64,000 nt of DNA from Streptomyces sp. HUAS CB01. Its GTDB lineage: Bacteria > Actinomycetota > Actinomycetes > Streptomycetales > Streptomycetaceae. Position numbers and translations under genes: made by a program. A model generated the notes under the pieces. It searched no databases. It worked only from the letters and a program-made list of their open reading frames with translations, and was not told where the DNA came from. This document shows positions 49,461-57,909 of this stretch, one piece after another; position 1 is the first letter of the stretch, and every line of letters begins with the position of its first letter. The DNA lies in NCBI RefSeq assembly GCF_030406905.1, contig NZ_CP129137.1, positions 7,781,501-7,845,500 of the forward strand, in the 5' to 3' direction.

Positions 49461-49589
49461 ATGGGCGAGTCAACCACCCACGAGCAGACCATCATCGAGG
49501 ACATCGAGTCCCTCGACAGCCTCGAGGTGCTGGAGGCCGAGGACCTCGACGAAGGCGTGGCGTTCCACGCCTTCCGCTTCCGCAACTGA
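49461..49589 (+). CDS. RiPP precursor peptide, 42 residues
   Basis: A very short gene with an ideal ribosome site (GGAGG, 6 bases before the ATG). The product has an acidic helical leader rich in Glu, Asp, Ile and Leu (for example IIEDIESLDSLEVLEAEDLDEG, cited as residues 11-32) and a sharply different tail of aromatic and basic residues, VAFHAFRFRN (33-42). The Gly before the tail is a plausible cleavage point. It heads an operon of modifying enzymes and an exporter, so it is almost certainly the substrate. Two Arg, one His, three Phe and a terminal Asn are the residues available for modification. No known RiPP class fits. Confidence 0.85.
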   Translation: MGESTTHEQTIIEDIESLDSLEVLEAEDLDEGVAFHAFRFRN

Positions 49590-49674
49590 TTGCACTGCGC
49601 CGGCTCCGGAGCTGCACTCAGCCCGGGGCCGGCGACCCCCGCCGCCCGCCCTTGTGAAAGGCTCCGCATTTCCG

Positions 49675-51177
49675 GTGAGAACCTACCTTCAACTGCTCGG
49701 CCACAGGCGGTTCGCGGCACTCTGTTTCGGGCAGGCGGTTTCGCTGCTCGGAGACGCGCTTTTCCCGATAGTCGTCGTGGTTTCCGCGGCGCAGGCGGGA
49801 ACTCCGGCGGAAACGATCGGTGCGGCGTTCGCGGCGCGGTTCCTCGCCCTGGGCGGCGTGGTGCTGTTCAGCGGTGCCGTGCTGGACCGGATCAGCCCGG
49901 TCGTCGCGGCGGTCTGCGCGGACGGCACCCGGGTCGCGGCGCTGGTGGCCCTTGCGGTGTTCTGGGACGGCAACCTGGATCCGCTGGTGCTGGTCGTGGC
50001 GGTGGTCATCGGACTCTGTGAGGCGGTCAGCGAACCGGCGCTGCTCGTCATCGCGCCCCGAATCCTTCCCCGCGGTCCTGAATCCGGTCCCCGCCCGGCG
50101 GAATCGGACGGCGGGACGGCGCCGCACGCCGACGCGGTACCGGACGGCGGGGCCGGCTCGGACGCCGACGAGGAGCGTGTCACCGCCGCCTACGGCCTCC
50201 TCGAAGGCATGCGCAACCTGTCCGGCATCTTCGGCCCCACTCTCGCTGCGGGCCTCGTCGCCGTGTTCAGCCCGTCGGCGGGTGCCTTCGCCGCGGCGGT
50301 GGCCTTCGGGCTCTCGGCAGCCGCCACCCGCTGGGCCGGCGGCCGATTCGCGGCCGCTGGCCGGGACGACACCGCCGGGGAAGCACCCGCGACGGGCGCG
50401 GGCTCGGACACCGCCGGGGAAGCACCCGCGCAGGAGACGGGCCGGGAAGCGGACGGGGAGGGCGGTGCGGACGCAGGGCAGGAGTCGCTGCTGAGGTCCG
50501 CACTCGGCGGACTGGCCGTGCTCTGGCGGATCCGCTGGCTCCGACGGGTCCAGCTGCTGGCCGTGGTCCATGTGCTGTTCGCGGTCGGCCCCTGGATGGT
50601 CGCCCTGCCCGTCCTCGTCATCGAACGGCAGCACACCGCCACCGTCTACGCCCTGGTACTCGGCTCGTTCGCGGCCGGCACGGTCGCCGGTGCCTTCCTC
50701 GGCGGCCGGATCCGCGGGCGCCACCGCGGCCTTGTCTCGCTGGCGCTGCTCGCCCTGTTCGGGCTGACCGCCCTGAGCCCGGTCCTGACCGGCTCGGTCC
50801 CTGTGCTCATGGCCGCGTTCCTGGTCGGCGGAGTCGGCCAGCAGGCCTTCGACGTGGTGAAGATGGCCGGGCTGCGCCGGGAGGTGCCCGAGCGGTTGCA
50901 CGGCCGGGCGTTCTCCGCGGACTTCTTCTTCTCCTTCGCCTCGCTGCCCCTGGGCCAGCTGCTCGGGGCCGTGCTGCTGCGGTTCACGGAGGCCGAGGCG
51001 ATCATGCTGTGGGCCGGCGGACTGGTCATCGCCACCACGGTCCTGGCCATGGCGGGCAAGGACGTCCGGGAGTTCCGCTCGGGGCAGCCCCCGGCACCGG
51101 ACGACGGGGTACCGGAGCAGCGGGAGCCCTGGACGGGCAGCCCCGCGGAACAGGACGAGAATGCCGGGACACGTTGA
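49675..51177 (+). CDS. MFS exporter of the RiPP operon
   Basis: A 500-residue major-facilitator transporter with about 12 membrane helices. It belongs to the multidrug/peptide exporter branch (N-terminal RRFAALCFGQAVSLLGDALF, as in MFS_3 members). The central loop (about 140-275) carries an unusual acidic Gly/Ala/Glu-rich insert with an internal duplication (DTAGEAPA twice). It likely exports the finished peptide and gives self-protection. The GTG at 49675 is used; GTG 49654 is in phase. Its end overlaps the next gene by 17 bases. Confidence 0.87.
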   Translation: MRTYLQLLGHRRFAALCFGQAVSLLGDALFPIVVVVSAAQAGTPAETIGAAFAARFLALGGVVLFSGAVLDRISPVVAAVCADGTRVAALVALAVFWDGNLDPLVLVVAVVIGLCEAVSEPALLVIAPRILPRGPESGPRPAESDGGTAPHADAVPDGGAGSDADEERVTAAYGLLEGMRNLSGIFGPTLAAGLVAVFSPSAGAFAAAVAFGLSAAATRWAGGRFAAAGRDDTAGEAPATGAGSDTAGEAPAQETGREADGEGGADAGQESLLRSALGGLAVLWRIRWLRRVQLLAVVHVLFAVGPWMVALPVLVIERQHTATVYALVLGSFAAGTVAGAFLGGRIRGRHRGLVSLALLALFGLTALSPVLTGSVPVLMAAFLVGGVGQQAFDVVKMAGLRREVPERLHGRAFSADFFFSFASLPLGQLLGAVLLRFTEAEAIMLWAGGLVIATTVLAMAGKDVREFRSGQPPAPDDGVPEQREPWTGSPAEQDENAGTR

Positions 51178-52399
51178 CCTGTTCGAGGAGCACGGCGAAG
51201 TGGCGGCCCTCTGGCCGCAGGGCGGCTACCGGGACCGCACCGTGGTCTGCTTCGACCGCCACCTCGACCTCAAGCCCCTCGCACCGGGCGGCGAGGAGGC
51301 GCTGCGGTGCGCCGCCACCCTCGGCGAGGACCCGGCCGCACACCTGCGCCGGCTTCCGGTGCGTGGTGTACCCGGCGCCTTCGGCCTCGACGACTTCTGG
51401 TCCGCGGCCGCCCTGGCGGGCGGTCTCACTTCCCTGGTGTGGGTGCCCAGTTGGGGCTCCCATCCGCAATGGCGGGCGACCGCGCTGGACTCCGTCTCCC
51501 TGATCTCCACCGGGGGCGTGACGCCCGACCCGCGGGTCAGCGGCTGCTGCCTGACCGTCCGGCTGTGCGGGGTGAGCCTGGCGATCGTCCCGCCCGACCT
51601 GCTGGCCCGCCATCTCGCCGTGCACGTGTCCGGCGAGGTGGTGGCCGACATCGACCTGGACTGGCTGATGGACGAGCACGGGCGGCCCGACCACACGGTC
51701 GACGAGCTGGCGGCTCTGGTCGCGCTCTGCGGCGGCGAGTTGTCGGCGATGACCTGGTCGACCCGCTCGGGCTTCCTGCCGGGGGAGTTCCGGCAAGTCG
51801 GCACCGACGTCGCCGCCCGGCTCGGGCTGCGGGCCCGCACTTCCTCGTTCCTGCCGGCCACGCCCTGGCCCGAGGACCTGCTGCTGAGCGTGCACCGCGG
51901 CGCCCCGCTGCCCCAGGGCGAGGAGGACGGCGGGGTGACCGTCGCCCTGCGCGGCCTGGCACTGGCCACCACCGACCCGGCGCAGGCCGAGGAGTGCCAC
52001 CGCCGGGCTGCGGCGGCCGGGTACCGGTCGAGCTGGCTGGCGTACCGCATCGGCATCGCGCACTACGCCCGGGGCGGCCACCGCACTGCCCGGGAATGGC
52101 TGCGCGAGGCGGTCGCCGTCGACGGCCGCGACACCCTGGCCATGCACGCGCGGATCATGTCCGCGCGGGCCACCGCGCGGCTGGACGGCCCGGACCGGGC
52201 TTTCGCGGAACTCCGCGCCCTGGCCGGGGAACTCCCGCTGCGGTCCGGGGTCTGGCGGACGCTGCGGGTCCTGGCCCGCAGCTGCGGCGACACCGAGGCG
52301 GCGGCCGAGGCCGACGCCCGGCTGGCCCTGCTCGACCGGCTCACCGAGCCCGCCGTGGCCACGGCGGGGACCGGGCCCGACGACGGGGGGCGGGAGTGA
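51161..52399 (+). CDS. UPF0489/peptide-arginase-like protein with TPR-like C-terminus
   Basis: A 412-residue protein. The N-terminal 190 residues have the signature of UPF0489 and of peptide arginases such as OspR: EEHGEVAALW (His11), the DxHxD metal motif FDRHLDL (D32, H34, D36) and DIDLD (D163, D165, D167). These are the manganese ligands of the arginase fold. Characterised members convert arginine in a precursor peptide to ornithine. Residues 245-400 are paired helices resembling TPRs, which could bind the leader. The precursor tail contains two Arg, so this reaction is plausible here. Translationally overlapped with both neighbours. Confidence 0.82.
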   Translation: MPGHVDLFEEHGEVAALWPQGGYRDRTVVCFDRHLDLKPLAPGGEEALRCAATLGEDPAAHLRRLPVRGVPGAFGLDDFWSAAALAGGLTSLVWVPSWGSHPQWRATALDSVSLISTGGVTPDPRVSGCCLTVRLCGVSLAIVPPDLLARHLAVHVSGEVVADIDLDWLMDEHGRPDHTVDELAALVALCGGELSAMTWSTRSGFLPGEFRQVGTDVAARLGLRARTSSFLPATPWPEDLLLSVHRGAPLPQGEEDGGVTVALRGLALATTDPAQAEECHRRAAAAGYRSSWLAYRIGIAHYARGGHRTAREWLREAVAVDGRDTLAMHARIMSARATARLDGPDRAFAELRALAGELPLRSGVWRTLRVLARSCGDTEAAAEADARLALLDRLTEPAVATAGTGPDDGGRE

Positions 52400-54300
52400 G
52401 CCCCGGTGCGGCCACGGACGTCCTGCTGGTGATGCCGCCGGTCAGCGAGGCCGTGCAGTTCCCCTACCTGGCGCTGCCCCAGCTCGCCGCGGCCTGGACC
52501 GAGCGCGGCCACCGGGTGGTCTGCTGCGACCTGAACCTGGAGTACCGGACGGCCGTGCTGCGGCGCCACGGCGCCCCGGAGCGGGACGGGGACCGGGCTG
52601 CCACGACAACCGGTGGGGCCTTCGCGAAGGACGCCTTCCGCCGCATCAGCGAGCGCTACCGGCAGGGCCACGGGCAGCGGCTGCTGGATCGTTCCCGGGA
52701 CCGCAGCTCGGGCTTCGACCAGGAGGTCGCGATCCGCGCCGTCGTGCGGTACGTCACCCAGCAGGCCACCGCGGACGGCTGGATGCTGCCCGGACCGTTC
52801 CCGCTGTCCCGGCTGGACGATCTCGTCGCGGACGGGCGGTCCGGCTGGTCGGCCGAGTGGGCGGCGCAGCGGCTGACCGAGCTGCTGGCCCTGCACCGAC
52901 CGCGACTGCTCGGATTCTCCGTACCGTTCTTCAGCCAGCTGGTGCCCACCCTGGCGCTGTGCGGACTGCTCAAGGAGCAGCGGCCGGACCTGCGGATCAT
53001 GCTGGGCGGGCCGACCGTGCAGATGTGGGCGGCCGCACTGCGCCGCCGGGTGGCCGCGGCCCGGGCCGTCGACCACTGGTGCCTGGGCCACGGCGAGGAC
53101 TACCTCGGGCGGATCCTCGACGGCGCGTCGCCGGAGGCCGAGCGGACGGCCGAGCGCGCCGGGCTGGCCGACGGGTTCGTCCTCAACGAGCAGGCCATGC
53201 CCGACTTCGGGCAGTTCGACTTCGCCGACTACAGCAACCAGGCCCACCAGTTCCCCTACCGGCTGACCGTCGGCTGCTTCTGGGGCAGGTGCACCTTCTG
53301 CTCCTACGGCAACCGCTACCACGACGCACGGGCGTTCCAGCAGGTGTCCCCCGCGGTCGCGGCCGGGCACCTGGTCGAACTGGCGGCCCGGCTGGGCATC
53401 ACCGATGTGGCGGTCACCGACGAGAACACCGGGCTGCGGCACCTGCTGCGGGTGATGCGCGCGGTCCGTGCGCGCGGCGCCCCGCTGACCTTCCGCGTCC
53501 GGGCCCGGCTGGAACCGGAGCTGGCCGACCCGGAGTTCTGCGCGGAGCTGTACGCCCTGGGGTGCGTGCAGATGTCGGCCGGGTACGAGACGGACGCGCA
53601 GCCCGTCCTGGACGCGTTGAACAAGGGCCAGGACGCGCGGCACGCGGAGCGGGCGGTGGCGAACCTGACCGCCGCGGGGATCACCACCAACCTGTCCTTC
53701 ATGGACGGGTTCGCGCACCCCGACGCGGAGCGGGCGTACCGGGACACCGTGGCGGTGATCCAGCGGCATCCGGCGGACATGGGGCTGGACACCATGCAGT
53801 TGCTGGTCGCCGAGCCGGGCAGCCACCTGTGGGCGAGCAGGCGGGGCGCGGCGGACGACCCGCACGCGGACGCGGATCTGGTCACCAACGAAGGGCTGGC
53901 GTTCGCCGCCGGCCGGGTCGGCGGGGCGCTGCTGGACCCTCAAGGCACGGAGGAGGCCAGGCAGCGGCTGCTGCGGATGGCGGTCGAGGCCGTGCCGGAC
54001 GCGGAACGGACGAGCCGCCCCGACCTGGAGCAGCGCCCGCGGGTGGCAGCCGGGACGGGCCCGGATGCGGACGGCCTGGTGGCCGCGGGCACGCCGGTGC
54101 GCCCGCGCTTCGGGGTGGCGCTGGACACCGTACGAACGCAGTGGTTCCTGGCCGATCTGGCGTGGCCGCGGATGGCCGCGGTCCCACCGGGTGTGGCGCG
54201 CGCCGGGGACGGGCGGCTCACGGCGGACGGGCCTGACGGGCGCAGGTGGCTCTCGAGGATGGTGGAGAAACGCCTGCTGGAAGTGGAAGGGGGCGGCTGA
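52396..54300 (+). CDS. B12-binding radical SAM enzyme for peptide modification
   Basis: A 634-residue protein. Residues 6-230 form a cobalamin-binding Rossmann domain (DVLLVMPP at the start; IMLGGPTVQ later). Residues 285-500 are a radical SAM barrel. The cluster-binding cysteines are C294, C299 and C302, giving CX4CX2C instead of the usual CX3CX2C (VGCFWGRCTFCSYGN). B12-dependent radical SAM enzymes in RiPP operons usually methylate unactivated carbons, but some make cross-links. The GTG start overlaps the stop of the arginase-like gene. The C-terminal 130 residues are a family-specific extension. Substrate is inferred to be the 42-residue precursor. Confidence 0.88.
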   Translation: MSPGAATDVLLVMPPVSEAVQFPYLALPQLAAAWTERGHRVVCCDLNLEYRTAVLRRHGAPERDGDRAATTTGGAFAKDAFRRISERYRQGHGQRLLDRSRDRSSGFDQEVAIRAVVRYVTQQATADGWMLPGPFPLSRLDDLVADGRSGWSAEWAAQRLTELLALHRPRLLGFSVPFFSQLVPTLALCGLLKEQRPDLRIMLGGPTVQMWAAALRRRVAAARAVDHWCLGHGEDYLGRILDGASPEAERTAERAGLADGFVLNEQAMPDFGQFDFADYSNQAHQFPYRLTVGCFWGRCTFCSYGNRYHDARAFQQVSPAVAAGHLVELAARLGITDVAVTDENTGLRHLLRVMRAVRARGAPLTFRVRARLEPELADPEFCAELYALGCVQMSAGYETDAQPVLDALNKGQDARHAERAVANLTAAGITTNLSFMDGFAHPDAERAYRDTVAVIQRHPADMGLDTMQLLVAEPGSHLWASRRGAADDPHADADLVTNEGLAFAAGRVGGALLDPQGTEEARQRLLRMAVEAVPDAERTSRPDLEQRPRVAAGTGPDADGLVAAGTPVRPRFGVALDTVRTQWFLADLAWPRMAAVPPGVARAGDGRLTADGPDGRRWLSRMVEKRLLEVEGGG

Positions 54301-55307
54301 TGGAACGAGTGGCGCGGCGGGCACGGGAGGAGCGGGGGGAGGGGAAGGGGGAGGACTCCGGGCGGCTCGGTCTCGGGCTGGGCATGGACCTGGTCTGGGG
54401 CGAGCGCATCGGGTTCGAGAAGACCGGCGAGGGACGGCCCACCGACCGGGTCGCGGCCTTCCTCCAACGGCACGCGCAGGACTACGACTACATGTTCGTG
54501 GCGTTCCAGCCGATCGACTACGGCCCACTGGAGCCGGAACGCTACTTCCCCGCCTACGACCGGCTGTTCGAGCTGTTCGGGCCGGGACGGGCGCGGGCCT
54601 TCCACCACACCATGCTCAACACCGGCAGTCCGGAGGAGTACGAGAAGGAAGCGGTGGCGGAGTTCACCAACGCGCTGATCGAACGGTACGGCTTCCGGTG
54701 GGTGATCGAGGACCTGGGCATCTGGTCGCTGGGAGGCCGGAGCCTGCCCTATCCGATGCCTCCGGTGCTGACGACGGAAGGGCTGCGGCGCTGTGTCGGG
54801 CACGTCGGCGAGTGGGTGCGCCGGCTGGATGCGCCGCTGTCGGTGGAGTTCCCCGGATTCACCGAGGGCGGCAGTTTCCTCGTCGGCACCCTGGACGCGT
54901 TCGCGTTCTTCGACACGGTGATCCGGGAGACCGGCGCGCTGGCCACCCTCGACGTCGGGCACGTCCTGGCCTACCAGTGGCTGATGGGCCGCACCGGGAA
55001 GCGGATGTTCGAGGGTGTGGAGGCGCTGCCGCTGGACCGCTGCCACGAGGTGCACCTGTCGGGCTGCCAGATCGTCGAGGGGCGGTTCCGGGACCTGCAC
55101 CACGGCGTGCTGCTCGACGAGCAACTGGCCCTGCTGGAACACCTGCTGCCGATGATGCCCCGGCTGACCGGGGTGACGTACGAGGACCCGAACTTCGACG
55201 CGGCGGGGCGGCTCGTGCCGAAGTCCCGGCCCAACGCGGAGCGGCTGTTCGCGATCGTCCGCGCGTGGAAGGAGGAAGCGGATGCCGGAGCCCGACGGGT
55301 CGGCTGA
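54300..55307 (+). CDS. DUF692/MNIO multinuclear iron enzyme
   Basis: A 335-residue TIM-barrel protein of the DUF692 family, which uses two or three iron ions to oxidise peptide residues (MbnB, TglH, ChrH, ApyH). Candidate metal ligands are visible in order: H102/H103 (FHHTMLNTGS), E137 (VIEDLG), E183 (SVEFPG), D218 and H221 (TLDVGH), H252 (EVHLSG) and H267/H268 (LHHG). ATG 54300 shares its A with the stop of the previous gene. The first 22 residues are charged and disordered. MNIO enzymes need a partner protein, probably the next gene. Reactions known for the family include oxazolone/thioamide formation and C-terminal Asp conversion; here there is no Cys in the precursor, so Asn, His or Phe are the possible targets. 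Confidence 0.88.
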   Translation: MERVARRAREERGEGKGEDSGRLGLGLGMDLVWGERIGFEKTGEGRPTDRVAAFLQRHAQDYDYMFVAFQPIDYGPLEPERYFPAYDRLFELFGPGRARAFHHTMLNTGSPEEYEKEAVAEFTNALIERYGFRWVIEDLGIWSLGGRSLPYPMPPVLTTEGLRRCVGHVGEWVRRLDAPLSVEFPGFTEGGSFLVGTLDAFAFFDTVIRETGALATLDVGHVLAYQWLMGRTGKRMFEGVEALPLDRCHEVHLSGCQIVEGRFRDLHHGVLLDEQLALLEHLLPMMPRLTGVTYEDPNFDAAGRLVPKSRPNAERLFAIVRAWKEEADAGARRVG

Positions 55308-56046
55308 GCACGACCGGATCCTGCGGGTGCTGGACCGGTTGCTGTACGACGAGGAGACGCGGAGCGCATTCGTCGAGCACGGCCCCCACCATCCCGCGCT
55401 CGGGCTGGACCCGGCGCTGGCCGCGGCGTTCGCCCGGGTCGACGTACGGGAACTGACCCTGGTCGGACGCAACATCCGCTCCGAGGTGGTGAGCGGGGGC
55501 ACCGGGACGGGCCCGGGGCTGGCCCGCGGCTTCGCACGGTCGCTGCGGGCGATCCGGGAGCGCACCGGACTCACACCGAACGAACTCGCCGAACGGTTCA
55601 CCGCATCGGTGGAGTTCCGCCATTTCCGGGACGTGCCGTTCTCGGCGGCCGGCCGCGGACGGCTCATGCCGGAGTGCTTCCACCGCTTCGTCGCCGCGTC
55701 CGCGGAGCCCCTGGCCGCAGTGGAACCGCTGGTGCACCACGAGGCGGCGGTGGGGGTTGCACAGGCGGTGGCCACCGGCGCGGAGGCGACATTCGACGTG
55801 GGGCTGGCGGGGTTCGCCGCGCACGGCGGTGTGCAGTGCGGGTTCCGGGAGTACGGGGAGGCAGCCGTGGAGTGGGGACTGGAGCCGACGCTGTACCTGG
55901 CGACACCGGGCCGCTGCATCATCGGGCGTGCCACCCGGCCCGTGTTCGAGGGGCTGGTGGCGGTCCTGGCGGGCCGGGACGGACCGTTGGCCCCCGCGAC
56001 CCGGGCCGCACTACGGGACCGGCTGGACCACTGGGGGCTGCGATGA
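55282..56046 (+). CDS. Probable partner protein of the MNIO enzyme
   Basis: A 254-residue soluble protein without a catalytic motif I recognise. Its N-terminal 60 residues (RILRVLDRLLYDEETRSAFV, then ALGLDPALAAAFARVDVREL) form short helices like the leader-binding helical segments of MNIO partner proteins. The rest may recruit the leader or bind the enzyme. Ribosome site GGAGGA precedes ATG 55282, which lies 26 bases inside the MNIO gene, so the two are made together. Partner function is an inference from position and size. Confidence 0.65.
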   Translation: MPEPDGSAEHDRILRVLDRLLYDEETRSAFVEHGPHHPALGLDPALAAAFARVDVRELTLVGRNIRSEVVSGGTGTGPGLARGFARSLRAIRERTGLTPNELAERFTASVEFRHFRDVPFSAAGRGRLMPECFHRFVAASAEPLAAVEPLVHHEAAVGVAQAVATGAEATFDVGLAGFAAHGGVQCGFREYGEAAVEWGLEPTLYLATPGRCIIGRATRPVFEGLVAVLAGRDGPLAPATRAALRDRLDHWGLR

Positions 56047-56903
56047 ACCCGGGCCTGCTGGAGACGGACGTGCTGGACGTGGCGGAGTTCCGGCGTGAGT
56101 GCTGGCGGCGCCGGCCGGTGGTGTGGCGGGGCCGCGGAGCGGACTTCCTGGCCCCCGCCCTCGACTGGGCACAGGTCGCCGAGCTGGAGGAGCGGCTCGC
56201 CGCGACGGGCCACGGGCAGGCGGCGGTGCACCGGAGCGACGACGGGCAGGTGCTCTTCGTCAACCAGGCCCAGCACGTGATGCCGGTGCTCCGTGCGGCG
56301 TGCACGGTGCTGGCGGACCGGTTCGGCTGGGCCGAGTGCACCGCCGACCTGTCGGTGACCCGGGGCCGCGGCGCGGGCATCGGCTGCCACTTCGACCACA
56401 GCGACAACTTCGTCGTGCAGCAGCAGGGGGCCAAGGACTGGCTGGTGGGGCTGCCCGCGCACACCTCCGAGGCGCGGCAGCGCAAACGGATGCTGGAGAC
56501 GAAGGGGTTCGTCCCCACGGGGCGGCTGCCGTCGGAACCGTTCCGGGTGCGGCTCGAGGCCGGCGACGTGCTGTACCTGCCGGTGTTCGCCCCGCACGAG
56601 GGGGTGGAGACACCGCCGGGGCCCGGCACGGGCGCGGAGCCCGGCTCGGTGAGCGTCTCGTTCTCGTGCAACGCCGAAAGCGCGCTCGGCCGGTATCTGC
56701 GGCCGTTGGTGCGCCGGCTGTCCGAGCAGCGGGAGTGGTGGGAGCCGCTGCCGACGGACGGGCCGGACACGGACCGGTTGGACCGGGCGCTGCTGCGGGC
56801 GCTGCGGGAGGTGCGGGAAGAGGGCGGGGACCACCGAGAGGGAGGGGACGGACATGCGGGTGAAGGATCTGAAGGCGGACCGGTCGGCGGCGGGGCTGCC
56901 TGA
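56043..56903 (+). CDS. JmjC/cupin-type Fe(II)/2-oxoglutarate peptide hydroxylase
   Basis: A 286-residue protein with the cupin/JmjC pattern of ribosomal oxygenases (ROXA/YcfD, MINA53). The iron ligands are H116 and D118 in CHFDHSDNF and H185 in FAPHEGVET; VQQQGAKDWLVGL is the 2-oxoglutarate/strand region that follows. Such enzymes hydroxylate Arg or His side chains in proteins, and the precursor tail offers both. The C-terminal 50 residues are acidic and Gly-rich. ATG 56043 overlaps the preceding stop (ATGA). Confidence 0.85.
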   Translation: MNPGLLETDVLDVAEFRRECWRRRPVVWRGRGADFLAPALDWAQVAELEERLAATGHGQAAVHRSDDGQVLFVNQAQHVMPVLRAACTVLADRFGWAECTADLSVTRGRGAGIGCHFDHSDNFVVQQQGAKDWLVGLPAHTSEARQRKRMLETKGFVPTGRLPSEPFRVRLEAGDVLYLPVFAPHEGVETPPGPGTGAEPGSVSVSFSCNAESALGRYLRPLVRRLSEQREWWEPLPTDGPDTDRLDRALLRALREVREEGGDHREGGDGHAGEGSEGGPVGGGAA

Positions 56904-57909
56904 CCTCTCGCTGATCGTGCTGGCCGAGGACGCGGCGGCGGTCGCGGCCAACGAGCAGCTCCACCGGGTGGTGGCCCGGCAGTACCTGGTGCGGGTGCTG
57001 CGGGCGGTGCAGCGGCTCGACGAGGGCCACCGGGCGGATCCGGCGCTGGCCCGGGTCCGCGGGCTCCTTGACGCGATGGACGTGGACGCGGCGCTGCTCT
57101 GGGCGCTGCGTCCGGAGGTGACGGGCTGGGTGTGGCGGGCCGAGAGCGGTGCGGTGGAGCCGGAGCCGCTGCTGCGGCTGCTGGCGCGGGCCCTGGCGTA
57201 CGATCCGGACGCCGCGCCGGCCTCGGTGCGGCTGGCGGCGGCCGACGGCCCGGCTCCTGTGGTCACCGGCGACGGCCCGGCGCGGGGGGACCTGCTGCTG
57301 GAGTGGGCATCGGAGGGCGACGAACCGGCGGTGCGGCTGGAGGCGGCCGACGCGGCGGCGTTCGCGGCCCGGCTGCAGGAGGCGGCGGATCTGCTGGGGC
57401 GGGAGTGGCCGGAGGGGCTGGCGATGGCGGCCCGCGACATCCGGGCCTTCGCGGCCCTGGGCGGGCACCGGGGACTGCGCCCGCTGAACTTCAGCGTGCA
57501 CGGGCTGCGCGGGCTGGTGCTGACGAGTGAGCGCCCGGCGTACATGCTCGCCCAGACACTCGTGCACGAGGGCACCCATCAGCGGTTCAGCGGGGTGCTG
57601 GACTGTGTGGCGCTGGTGCGCAACCCGCGGGCCACGCACCATTCGCCGTTCGTCGACGCGGAACGGCCGCTCGGGCACATCTTGCACGGCATCCTGTCGT
57701 TCATCAACGACGCCTGGGCGGCGGGGAGGCACCAGCAGGTGGAGGAGGACCCGGTCGAACGGGACCGGCTGGAGCGTTACCGCCAGGAGAAGGCCGGACA
57801 GCTGCTGGCGGCGGAGAAGAACCTGCTGGAGGTGGCGGACCCGACACCCGCCGGGGCCCAGCTGCTGGCCGGCTGCCGGGCCGCGATCGCCCGGCTGACC
57901 GGTGGCTGA
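56854..57909 (+). CDS. HExxH-motif putative peptide-modification protein
   Basis: A 351-residue protein of the family typified by an HExxH motif in RiPP operons. The motif is HEGTH (residues 238-242), in a helix TLVHEGTHQ, followed by conserved FVDAERPLGHILHGILSFINDAW. The first 220 residues are largely helical. The family's chemistry is unknown; it may be a protease or a metal-dependent modifying enzyme. ATG 56854 has GGGAGGGG upstream and lies 50 bases inside the JmjC gene. Confidence 0.83.
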   Translation: MRVKDLKADRSAAGLPDLSLIVLAEDAAAVAANEQLHRVVARQYLVRVLRAVQRLDEGHRADPALARVRGLLDAMDVDAALLWALRPEVTGWVWRAESGAVEPEPLLRLLARALAYDPDAAPASVRLAAADGPAPVVTGDGPARGDLLLEWASEGDEPAVRLEAADAAAFAARLQEAADLLGREWPEGLAMAARDIRAFAALGGHRGLRPLNFSVHGLRGLVLTSERPAYMLAQTLVHEGTHQRFSGVLDCVALVRNPRATHHSPFVDAERPLGHILHGILSFINDAWAAGRHQQVEEDPVERDRLERYRQEKAGQLLAAEKNLLEVADPTPAGAQLLAGCRAAIARLTGG

